From PVC group bacterium (GTDB lineage Bacteria > Verrucomicrobiota > Kiritimatiellia > SS1-B-03-39 > UBA6053): a stretch of 6,143 bases of DNA. The stretch is from the NCBI GenBank assembly GCA_003565815.1, contig PXAS01000287.1:1-6143 (forward strand), written 5' to 3'. The position numbers and the translations under genes are program-made. Positions 1 through 5,888 of the stretch are shown piece after piece; within the stretch, counting starts at the first letter, position 1, and each line of letters begins with the position of its first letter. The notes under the pieces were generated by a model. It did no database searches, was not told the DNA's origin, and was given only the letters and a program-made list of their open reading frames with translations.

Positions 1-65
1 CATTCGCGCGGGGGACGCTTGTGCGGCTGATTGAGGACTTCCTCCCTTGGTCGAAAGTGGATTGA
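1..65 (+). CDS. Possible 3' end of an unidentified protein gene (partial)
   Basis: Reading from base 3, the plus strand is open from the window edge to a TGA at 63-65 and encodes 20 residues ending in LVRLIEDFLPWSKVD. The mix of hydrophobic and charged residues resembles a normal protein C-terminus, whereas the other two plus frames stop within 36 bases. The opposite strand is also open here, so this is not proof. The family cannot be recognised from so short a tail. If real, the gene converges on the ABC operon, and its stop codon directly abuts the 48-bp repeat that starts at 66. Confidence 0.4.
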   Translation, partial: FARGTLVRLIEDFLPWSKVD

Positions 66-113
66 CGCGAAGCGTCCCTGGAGTGCGCGTAGCGAGTTTT
101 ACGAGCTACCGCC
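66..113 (+). repeat. Left arm of a ~48-bp inverted repeat pair
   Basis: This stretch matches the reverse complement of 236-283 almost exactly. I see one base substitution (C or T after GGAGTGCG) and one extra T in this arm (TCCCTGG here, CCCTGG in the partner). The shared order is CGCGAAGCG, CCCTGGAGTGCG, TAGCGAGTTTTACGAGCTA, CCGCC. It begins at the base after the stop codon of the partial gene. A shorter diverged copy lies at 5057-5082. The arrangement resembles paired REP elements or a small non-autonomous element; no transposase is visible in the window. Confidence 0.85.
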
Positions 114-129
114 TTTTGGCGGTGGTTTT
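103..129 (+). terminator. Candidate intrinsic terminator downstream of the partial plus-strand gene
   Basis: ACCGCC (108-113), a TTTT loop (114-117) and GGCGGT (118-123) form a perfect six-pair stem. With G-U pairs it can extend outward to 103-128. It is followed by GGTTTTG. It starts about 38 bases after the stop at 65, a sensible place for a terminator. The T-run is short and partly inside the extended stem, and the sequence is also the inner end of the repeat arm, so the function is uncertain. Confidence 0.35.
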
Positions 130-235
130 GCGCGAATACCTCCGGCGCAACTCGCTACCGATGTTGGCTGCGGAGGGGTGATCTTGCCCAAGGGTCAAGG
201 CATGGACCCGGGTTGGCTTGTGGTCAACGGGGCCG

Positions 236-283
236 GGCGGTAGCTCGTAAAACTCGCTACACGCACTCCAGGGCGCTTCGCGC
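236..283 (-). repeat. Right arm of the ~48-bp inverted repeat pair
   Basis: This is the inverted partner of 66-113, separated from it by 122 bases. Read on the minus strand it starts with GCGCGAAGCGC, itself a four-pair stem with a GAA loop, and continues through CCTGGAGTGCG to a TAGC...GCTA foldback. The spacer between the arms repeats the word AACTCGCTAC (149-158), also found in this arm (251-260), so the spacer may hold a decayed fragment of the same family. I see no gene in the spacer. Confidence 0.85.
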
Positions 284-432
284 GGGACTCGGTTTTGTGC
301 GGGGGGGCGACTTTTGGGACGATGGAAACGGATTTCTCCGCGTGTTCCATTTTCGCCAGGTGGCTTTGACTGGTTTTCAGGAGCTTCTTTTGCTGTCCGA
401 AAAGACCTGCTTGGGGGTTGATTCAGCGTGTA
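284..432. other. Gap downstream of the permease gene, no gene seen
   Basis: No convincing coding frame is present here. One imperfect hairpin can be drawn: ATGGAA (322-327) with TTCCAT (345-350), and inside it CGGA (329-332) with TCCG (337-340), loop TTTC. It is followed by a short T-run to 353 on the plus strand, so at best it is a weak plus-strand terminator. A second weak pairing, TCTTTT/AAAAGA, lies at about 387-406. Neither is a good terminator for the minus-strand operon, and I see no clear one between 432 and the inverted repeat. Confidence 0.4.
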
Positions 433-2139
433 TCAAACCCGGAACAGGGCGCCGAGTTTTTTGCCGAGCAGGAGGCTGCTGCCGACGATGGTGACGGCGA
501 GGAACAGCATGGCCCAGACCCCGAGGGCACTGGCCAGGTATTTTCCGGTGCCGATGAGCTGGAAGAGTTCGTAGATGGTTTTGGTGATCGGGTAGAAATC
601 TTCGCGTTGGGCGAGCATCAAGCTGTCGGAGACTTCGAGCATGCTGAAGGCAAAGGCCAACAAGGCGCCGGCGATGAGATTGGCGGTGATCAAGGGCAGG
701 GTCACCCGGCGCAGGCTGACCATGGGCGGGGCGCCGAGGTTGGCGGCGGCTTCTTCGAGTCCGGCGCTGGTTTGTTGCAGCCCCGCCACCGCGGATCGCA
801 CCATGTAGGGCAGACGGCGAATGCCATAGGCCATGACCAAAAACAAGGTGGGGTTGGTTTTCACGTCGAAGAGATTCAACAATGCCGGGGAATTGCGCAC
901 CATTTCGCTGTTGGAAATCCAGGAACTGAAGGCCAAATATCCCGAGGCCATGACCAGACCGGGCACCGCCAGGGGCATCATCGCAAGGCCGTCCAACACG
1001 CCGCGCACGCGGAGGGTGGACCGGACCACGACGAAGGCGATGCCGATGCCGAAGACGAGATTGAACAGTACCGCGAGGGTGGAGAAAAACAGACTGTTGC
1101 GAATACTGCTCACGGTCATGTTATGTCCGAGGGCCTCCACATAGTTGCCGGTGGTATAGACTTCGGGCAAAACGCTGCGATACCAACCGCCGGGCGCGGA
1201 AAAGCTGGTGAGGATCACGCCCGCATGCGGCAGGAGCGCGAGAAAAATCACAAGCAAAAAGGGCAACAGCGCCAACCCCGCCCGCCATCCGGTGAGCCGG
1301 GTTTCGGTGAACGTGGTCGCGGCTTTGCTTTGCATGGCGTAGGCTTTGCCGCCAAACATGATTTTGCTCAGCAGATAAAGACTGACGCTGACGACGAGCA
1401 TGACGAAGACCAGCGCGAAGGGAAACGGATTACCGCCGATCTCTTTGAGGGCGTCGTACACCTGCACCGACGCCACCCGGGTGTAGTTCATGATCAGCGG
1501 GGTGCCGAGTTCGGTAAAAGACCAAATGAACACGATGGTGCCGCCCGCGAACAGGCCCGGCGCCATGAGCGGCAGGGTAATGCGTCGGAATTTCGTGAAG
1601 CCGGTGGCGCCGAGATTTTCGGCGGCCTCGTCCATGGCATGATCGATGTTGGCCAGGGCGGCGGAAACGTTCAAATACATGATCGGATACAGGGACAGGG
1701 ACTGGAGCAAAATCACCCCGACCCAACGTCCGCGTCCCAGCCAGTCCACTTCCAGGCCCAGCAGGGCGTTGAGGGCGCCGTACTGGCCGAGAATTTGCTG
1801 AAATCCAATGGCGCCCACGAAAGGCGGCAAAATCATGGGCACGAGCACCAGGGCATTCACCCAGACCTTGCCCGCGAAATGATAGCGGTTGGACAGCCAG
1901 GCCAATGGCAGGGAAAGACAGGTGGCCAGCAATGTGGTGCCGATGGCGAGTCGCAGACTGTTGCGCAGTCCTTCCAGATAAATCGGGTTTTGGAACACCC
2001 CGAACAAATATCGGAGCGTGAACTGTCCGTCGGGAGAAACGAAACCGTTGCGCACCACCAAGACGAGCGGAAAAATGAAACCGATCAAAAAGACGGTCAT
2101 GGTGACGCAGAAGACGATCCAAGCTGATTTTTTACGCAC
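433..2139 (-). CDS. ABC transporter permease, two fused membrane domains (FbpB/AfuB-like)
   Basis: 568-residue inner-membrane permease, about the usual length for two-domain permeases of the ferric iron / phosphonate / thiamine importer group. I count about twelve hydrophobic segments: roughly 6-30, 60-83, 94-115, 138-162, 193-212 and 240-260 in the first half, and 288-310, 347-373, 381-405, 431-450, 479-502 and 535-560 in the second. Each half carries the EAA loop that docks on the ATPase: EAAENLGATG at 171-180 followed by RRITLP, and EEAAANLGA from 462 followed by RRVTLP. Because both halves are in one chain, one copy should form the whole channel. I chose the GTG at 2139 because AGAGGAGG (2153-2146) lies six bases before it; an upstream in-frame TTG (2169) and GTG (2163) are less well placed. 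It overlaps the end of the binding-protein gene by 8 bases. The substrate cannot be read from the permease. Confidence 0.93.
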   Translation of the reverse strand: MRKKSAWIVFCVTMTVFLIGFIFPLVLVVRNGFVSPDGQFTLRYLFGVFQNPIYLEGLRNSLRLAIGTTLLATCLSLPLAWLSNRYHFAGKVWVNALVLVPMILPPFVGAIGFQQILGQYGALNALLGLEVDWLGRGRWVGVILLQSLSLYPIMYLNVSAALANIDHAMDEAAENLGATGFTKFRRITLPLMAPGLFAGGTIVFIWSFTELGTPLIMNYTRVASVQVYDALKEIGGNPFPFALVFVMLVVSVSLYLLSKIMFGGKAYAMQSKAATTFTETRLTGWRAGLALLPFLLVIFLALLPHAGVILTSFSAPGGWYRSVLPEVYTTGNYVEALGHNMTVSSIRNSLFFSTLAVLFNLVFGIGIAFVVVRSTLRVRGVLDGLAMMPLAVPGLVMASGYLAFSSWISNSEMVRNSPALLNLFDVKTNPTLFLVMAYGIRRLPYMVRSAVAGLQQTSAGLEEAAANLGAPPMVSLRRVTLPLITANLIAGALLAFAFSMLEVSDSLMLAQREDFYPITKTIYELFQLIGTGKYLASALGVWAMLFLAVTIVGSSLLLGKKLGALFRV

Positions 2140-3823
2140 TGGCGGCCTCCTCTGCCAATTCACGCGCAAGACGGTATTGGGCGCGGAAGAACAAGACCCA
2201 TTCGCGCATGTATTCCATCCGGCGGGCGGAACTAAAGCGTTCGCGGTCCAAGGCCCCGCTCCAGGTCAGGCCCTCCGGCAAGGCGAACAGAGCCTCCATG
2301 GCTTCGGGCACGGCTTCGGGTCCACCGGCCCGGGCGATGGCCGCCCAGGCGGCGCTCAACTCGTCACCGGCGTCCAAACACATGGCCCGAATCAAATTGC
2401 GGTGGATGGAAAAATGCCGTCCCGTCCACATGGACACATATTCAAACTGGGAGGCGAGATGGTACGGATTCACGGTTTCATCGCTGAGATCGTCCGATGT
2501 ATGCGGGGCATGGGAGTCAAAAGCCGCCTGAATGTCCGGGGAATCCCCGGGATAAAAATCCCGGCGGATGGGCAAACGCCGCAGCGCGAATTTGTCCGGT
2601 CCGCCGGGGGTGCCGGGCCGATAATTCCACAAACGCTGGCCGGCCTCGCTCACGGTAAACTCGATAAAGCGCACCGCCAACTCGCGGTTGGGGGCGCCGC
2701 GGATGAGGCTCACCGGGTCGCAACTGACGCTCGACCCGCCCACGGGGGTCACGTAACGCATTCGTTCCCGTCCGGTCACCGGATCGCGGCTGGTTTCCGC
2801 CTGATATCGCCCGTAAAAATCGATGGCAATGCCCACGGCGGCGTTTCCCGTGCTCACGTCGATGGGCACCTTGCCGGCGCTGTCGGTGAAATAGCGGGCG
2901 TTGGCGCCAATGAGACGCACCAGGTTGATGCCGTTCCACCATCCCTCTTCAACCGCCGCCCGGTATGCTTCGGGCCATTCGTCTTCAACGGCGCCATCCT
3001 CCCACGTGTATCCGGCGGCCTCCACGGCCGCATTGATTTCCTGGTGAATGATCATTTCAAAGGCTTTGGCCACGGAACCGCTTTTGGTGGGGTCGGCCAC
3101 GCCGAGCTGACGATGAAAGCGCGGATCGGTCAGATCGCGCCAAGTGGCGGGAGGATGTTCCACCCCGAGATCTTCGAGCCGGTCGTAATTGTAAATAATG
3201 CCGAAGGTGCTCAGCGCGGTGCCCATAAAGCCCTCCGCCCGCCAAGTTTCGCCACTGAGCCGTTCGGGAATGATTTCCGTGCCCGCTTCATTGTGGACCA
3301 CTTCGTGGGGCACCCCTTCCGGCCAGGGATTGACGGTCAACCCCTTGGCGAAGGCAAGGGAATGATCGTATTCGCCGCCGCCGAAAAACAAATCCAGGCC
3401 CGTGCCGAAGGCCGCGGGATCGTCGGTTTCCCGCAGGGCGCGGTGAAGTTCGATCAATTCGGGCGCGGTGCTGTTGAAACGGTGGTTGGTGAGTTCAAAG
3501 GTGCCGCCGCGCGGCCAGTCCCGGCCTTGCGGCCCCGTCCACCAGGCCCGGAACGCCGCTTGGGTTTCGCCTTCCATGTAGCGTCCGATTTCCGAAGTGC
3601 CCCCGATGGTGCGCCAATCGATCTTCACCGGGCTGCCGTGGTGTTCAATGTGCCAGCGGTTGAAGGCGCGACCGAATTCATAGCGAATGGCCTCGTTGTG
3701 GGGCGAGATCACCACCAGCATGGGATCGCCCGGCACCCATTGTTCCTCCTCGGTTTCCTGGCGAAACAAGAACGGCAGGGCGATCACCAGGGCCGCGACC
3801 AGCAGGACGGAAATGTTTTTCAT
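2132..3823 (-). CDS. ABC transporter extracytoplasmic solute-binding protein, unusually long
   Basis: 563 residues, predicted to bind the imported solute outside the inner membrane. Residues 4-20 form a hydrophobic N-terminal segment after MKN. There is no lipobox cysteine and no clear AXA cleavage site, so it may be a signal peptide or an uncleaved anchor. Motifs in order: SPHNEAIRYEF (40-50), DWRTIGGTSEI (69-79), LDLFFGGGEYD (143-153), FGIIYNYDRL (207-216), ADPTKSGSV (243-251) and GNAAVGIAIDFYGRY (326-340). They look like family 1 solute-binding proteins related to iron-binding AfuA/FbpA. Those are about 340 residues; here about 150 more, charged and apparently helical, follow residue 410. 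The adjacent tyrosine pair that binds iron in FbpA is absent. The start ATG overlaps the ATPase stop (ATGA), with GGGAG ten bases upstream. Ligand unknown; iron, phosphonates and other small anions remain possible. Confidence 0.88.
   Translation of the reverse strand: MKNISVLLVAALVIALPFLFRQETEEEQWVPGDPMLVVISPHNEAIRYEFGRAFNRWHIEHHGSPVKIDWRTIGGTSEIGRYMEGETQAAFRAWWTGPQGRDWPRGGTFELTNHRFNSTAPELIELHRALRETDDPAAFGTGLDLFFGGGEYDHSLAFAKGLTVNPWPEGVPHEVVHNEAGTEIIPERLSGETWRAEGFMGTALSTFGIIYNYDRLEDLGVEHPPATWRDLTDPRFHRQLGVADPTKSGSVAKAFEMIIHQEINAAVEAAGYTWEDGAVEDEWPEAYRAAVEEGWWNGINLVRLIGANARYFTDSAGKVPIDVSTGNAAVGIAIDFYGRYQAETSRDPVTGRERMRYVTPVGGSSVSCDPVSLIRGAPNRELAVRFIEFTVSEAGQRLWNYRPGTPGGPDKFALRRLPIRRDFYPGDSPDIQAAFDSHAPHTSDDLSDETVNPYHLASQFEYVSMWTGRHFSIHRNLIRAMCLDAGDELSAAWAAIARAGGPEAVPEAMEALFALPEGLTWSGALDRERFSSARRMEYMREWVLFFRAQYRLARELAEEAASA
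2146..2153 (-). promoter_or_regulatory. Strong ribosome binding site that decides the permease start
   Basis: AGAGGAGG on the minus strand, six bases upstream of the GTG at 2139-2137. It lies inside the last codons of the solute-binding protein gene, so ribosomes finishing that gene stop at or next to the permease start. This favours GTG 2139 over the in-frame TTG at 2169, which would place this site inside the coding sequence. Confidence 0.75.
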
Positions 3824-4923
3824 GGCGCCGGGACTCCCTTTCCGGCTGCGGGCAATACCACCACGTCCGAGGGGTCCACCCAAACGCGCGCGGCTTCCTC
3901 GCCGTCGCGGGCGATGATGCGCGGATTCAAATCGAACACTTTCAGATTCATGGCCTTTTCGCCGCCCACCCGCACCTGATGCTGGGCGACCTCGCCCAAA
4001 TAAACGGAATCGTGTACGATGCCGTCCAACTGATTGGGCGCGGAAGCGGAAGCTTCGTCCAGGCGAAGCGTTTCCGGGCGCAGGGAAATCGTCACCGCGT
4101 CCCCGTTTTTGACCCCGGAGATCGGCGCGGTGGACACGAATGTCCCCAATTCGGTGTCGATGGTGACCCGCTCCCCTTCCCCGCCCCGGAAAACGCCGGG
4201 AATGAAATTGGTTTCGCCGATGAAGCTGGCCACGAACATCGAAACCGGACGCCGGTACACCTCGCGCGGCGCCCCGCACTGCTCCACCACGCCCCCGTTG
4301 AGCACCGCCAGACGGTCGGCTACGGACAGGGCCTCCTTTTGATCGTGGGTCACGTAAATGGCGGTCAACCCCGCCTCCTTGCAAATGCGGCGGATTTCGG
4401 TGCGCATTTCCAGGCGGAGTTTCGCGTCCAGATTCGAGAGCGGTTCGTCGAGCAACAAACATTGGGGATGAATCACCAAGGCCCGGGCCAGGGCCACGCG
4501 TTGTTGTTGTCCGCCGGAAAGCTGGTTGGGTTTGTGGGTGGCCCGGTCACTCATTTTCACCATTTCCAGGGCCTCCTGCACGCGCTTTTGGGTTTCGGCC
4601 TTCCCCAGCTTGCGCATTTCCAGGCCGAAGGCCACGTTTTGGGCCACGCTCATGTGCGGCCAGAGGGCGTAACTTTGGAACACCATGCCGGTGTCGCGCT
4701 TGTGCGGCGGCAACTTGGTCACATCCCGGTCGCCGATGAGAATTTGGCCCCCGTCGGGTTCATTGAACCCGGCGATGGCGCGCAAAAGCGTGGTTTTGCC
4801 ACAGCCGGAAGGCCCCAACAGAAAAAACAATTCACCGGGTTCGATGGTGAGGGTGATGTGGTCCACGGCGCGAATGTTGCCAAACACCTTCACCAAGTCA
4901 TTCAATTGTACGGTTACAGCCAT
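3820..4923 (-). CDS. ABC transporter ATP-binding protein (FbpC/PotA-like)
   Basis: 367-residue cytoplasmic ATPase that would power the importer as a dimer; the length is typical of FbpC/PotA/MalK-type subunits. All catalytic motifs are intact: Walker A GPSGCGKTT (37-45), Q-loop VFQSYALWPHM with Q83, signature LSGGQQQR (135-142), Walker B CLLLDEP (155-161) with catalytic E160, D-loop SNLDA (163-167) and switch H193 in VTHDQ. The C-terminal part, about 230-367, fits the TOBE-type regulatory domain of this group. I chose the ATG at 4923 because AGGAG (4935-4931) lies seven bases upstream; the frame stays open another 28 codons to 5007, but that extension looks non-coding. It is first in the operon, and its TGA overlaps the ATG of the binding-protein gene. 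The ATPase alone does not tell iron, phosphonate or polyamine transport apart. Confidence 0.95.
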   Translation of the reverse strand: MAVTVQLNDLVKVFGNIRAVDHITLTIEPGELFFLLGPSGCGKTTLLRAIAGFNEPDGGQILIGDRDVTKLPPHKRDTGMVFQSYALWPHMSVAQNVAFGLEMRKLGKAETQKRVQEALEMVKMSDRATHKPNQLSGGQQQRVALARALVIHPQCLLLDEPLSNLDAKLRLEMRTEIRRICKEAGLTAIYVTHDQKEALSVADRLAVLNGGVVEQCGAPREVYRRPVSMFVASFIGETNFIPGVFRGGEGERVTIDTELGTFVSTAPISGVKNGDAVTISLRPETLRLDEASASAPNQLDGIVHDSVYLGEVAQHQVRVGGEKAMNLKVFDLNPRIIARDGEEAARVWVDPSDVVVLPAAGKGVPAP

Positions 4924-4930
4924 GTAGAAA

Positions 4931-4935
4931 CTCCT
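4931..4935 (-). promoter_or_regulatory. Ribosome binding site of the ATPase gene
   Basis: AGGAG on the minus strand, seven bases before the ATG at 4923-4921. It selects this start over the longer in-frame extension upstream, so the first gene of the operon has a good leader signal. Confidence 0.7.
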
Positions 4936-4957
4936 GATTAAGCCCTCAACCTGAACG

Positions 4958-4976
4958 CTTATCGCAAAAAGGTCAA
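4958..4976 (-). promoter_or_regulatory. Candidate promoter of the ABC importer operon
   Basis: On the minus strand an extended -10 signal, TGC followed by GATAAG (4966-4958), matches four of six consensus hexamer bases plus the TG pair. It would start transcription near 4951, about 28 bases before the ATPase start. A TTGACC (4976-4971) close by could be a -35 element, but only with a poor -10 (CAGGTT, 4953-4948) at 17 bases spacing. The two readings exclude each other. No Fur-box-like sequence is visible here. Confidence 0.3.
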
Positions 4977-5032
4977 CCCTCTTTCCGTTTTGAAACGAAT
5001 TTCTCACAGAAATTTACAGAAATGTCAGGGGG

Positions 5033-5060
5033 AATGACGAATGATGAGTGACGAGTGCGC
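5033..5060 (+). repeat. Degenerate heptamer array (AATGACG-like, four units)
   Basis: Four successive 7-base units: AATGACG, AATGATG, AGTGACG, AGTGCGC. The last runs into the repeat copy that starts at 5057. Just before it, ACAGAAAT occurs twice (5006-5013 and 5016-5023). None of this is coding; it is a small degenerate tandem repeat between the upstream gene and the operon. Confidence 0.5.
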
Positions 5061-5082
5061 GAAGCACCCAGGAGTGCGTGTA
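5057..5082 (+). repeat. Third, partial copy of the 48-bp repeat family
   Basis: GCGCGAAGC, then A CCC A, then GGAGTGCGTGTA: this matches the outer half of the arm at 236-283 (minus strand) with two substitutions over 26 bases. The TAGC...GCTA half is missing. Its presence 4.8 kb away, on the other side of the operon, shows that the sequence belongs to a dispersed family and is not a local duplication. Confidence 0.7.
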
Positions 5083-5114
5083 TGATGTATTGGGGCTTGG
5101 GTTATGAGAAATGA

Positions 5115-5216
5115 GACCACGGATGCCGTTCGGCAGACCCCGGATGGGGTGGGAGATGGATTCAGAGAAAAACACTGGTTTTTCAATCCGTGGTCTGCCG
5201 CACGGCATCCGTGGTC
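5115..5216. repeat. 102-bp palindromic element with 31-bp inverted arms
   Basis: The arms 5115-5145 and 5186-5216 are inverted copies with two mismatches in 31 bases. The right arm carries ATCCGTGGTC twice, around the small palindrome TGCCGCACGGCA. The 40-base centre contains a second perfect foldback, GAAAAAC-ACTG-GTTTTTC (5167-5184). The whole could fold as one long hairpin in RNA or as a cruciform in DNA. It lies downstream of the unknown membrane-protein gene and upstream of the operon promoter. It resembles a miniature mobile repeat; it could also slow or end transcription from the upstream gene, though no T-tract follows it on the minus strand. Confidence 0.8.
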
Positions 5217-5243
5217 CCCCCACTTTGGTTTTGTTGATGGGTC

Positions 5244-5258
5244 AATTTTGACAAAATT
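5244..5258. promoter_or_regulatory. 15-bp perfect palindrome, operator-like
   Basis: AATTTTG-A-CAAAATT has seven-base arms around one central base. It contains a consensus TTGACA (5248-5253) on the plus strand, but no fitting -10 follows 17 bases later (AACAAA). It lies about 40 bases after the stop of the small membrane-protein gene and about 320 bases before the ATPase gene. It could be a regulator binding site or part of a weak terminator; the position favours neither. Confidence 0.3.
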
Positions 5259-5298
5259 CGCCACTGCAGAAACAAAATCCTAACGGTAAAAATCGCTC

Positions 5299-5805
5299 TT
5301 AATCCGTGGAATCTACGCCGGAAAACCTGAAATGTTTTGCTTGCCTCCCGTAATCCAACCATTCACCGAACCCAAGGTCATATGAAGTGTCTGTATTGAG
5401 ATACATCAGGCGTTCGTCACTCCACTTTTGGAAATACAATGAAACACCGACTAAATCGCTTAGTTCAAATTCAACTGTATACACATCAAGATCCTTTATG
5501 AAGAATATGGAAAGCTTCCCCTCAAAGTCTTGGATGTAGAGGCCATCCACCATCGAATGAAATGGATAATGGGATTCCGGGTTTTCCCCAATGATTTCAT
5601 TGAAAAAGACCTTTTCTTCATCGAAAATGATGCAGCGGTGCTCCAACAAAGAAAAATGGAAATCAATATACAGGAGGCCTTCTTGATAAAGAACTTCTTC
5701 TTGGGGCGATCCGGATCGTGAAAACAAAAATATTGCACATACCACCACAAAAACAGCGATAGACATCACCATGATATTTTTATGGAAATGAAAGTACTTG
5801 ATCAT
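5299..5805 (-). CDS. Small membrane-anchored protein of unknown function
   Basis: 168 residues from the chosen ATG (5805-5803); an in-frame ATG at 5874 would add 23 residues. I prefer the shorter form because it gives the usual signal-anchor layout: MIKYFHFHKN with basic residues, then a hydrophobic segment at about 11-29 ending in SRSGS. Neither start has a clear Shine-Dalgarno sequence. The remaining ~135 residues are rich in aromatic and acidic residues with alternating hydrophobic stretches (LSIFFIKDLDVYTVEFEL, 98-115), suggesting a small beta-rich domain outside the membrane. One cysteine lies in the membrane segment and one at 58. I recognise no family. The gene is much AT-richer than the operon: about 42% GC in one counted 60-base line (5401-5460) against about 68% in a binding-protein line (2641-2700). 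It shares the operon strand but is separated from it by 375 repeat-filled bases. Confidence 0.6.
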   Translation of the reverse strand: MIKYFHFHKNIMVMSIAVFVVVCAIFLFSRSGSPQEEVLYQEGLLYIDFHFSLLEHRCIIFDEEKVFFNEIIGENPESHYPFHSMVDGLYIQDFEGKLSIFFIKDLDVYTVEFELSDLVGVSLYFQKWSDERLMYLNTDTSYDLGFGEWLDYGRQAKHFRFSGVDSTD

Positions 5806-5888
5806 GAGTCCATGGTAAATGGGAAGCCAAGCATTCACAAGCCTGAATTCGCCAGCACCTGATTTCGCCGCCATCCGTCATCCGGTGT

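Noticed and set aside
66..283. CRISPR array or insertion sequence from the repeats at the left edge
   Set aside because: There are only two arms, in inverted orientation, with no regular spacers and no transposase or cas gene in the window.
31..494. Two small plus-strand open frames in the left gap
   Set aside because: They run through the inverted repeat, lack a good ribosome site and give Arg/Gly-rich translations without features.
418..2127. Long plus-strand open frame (569 codons) opposite the permease gene
   Set aside because: Its translation is low-complexity and rich in H, G, E and Q, as expected for the reverse complement of a GC-rich gene. The minus-strand permease has clear membrane segments and two EAA loops.
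3824..4462. N-terminal extension of the binding protein up to 4462
   Set aside because: It would lie inside the ATPase gene and translate to an Arg/Gly-rich stretch. The ATG at 3823, followed by a hydrophobic leader and overlapping the ATPase stop, is the natural start.
2018..4941. Two further long plus-strand open frames opposite the binding-protein and ATPase genes
   Set aside because: They show no recognisable motifs, whereas the minus strand carries complete ABC motifs and well-placed starts. They are antisense shadows.
5014..5264. Two small minus-strand open frames in the gap upstream of the ATPase
   Set aside because: They coincide with the palindromic element and heptamer array, so their sequence is explained by repeats.
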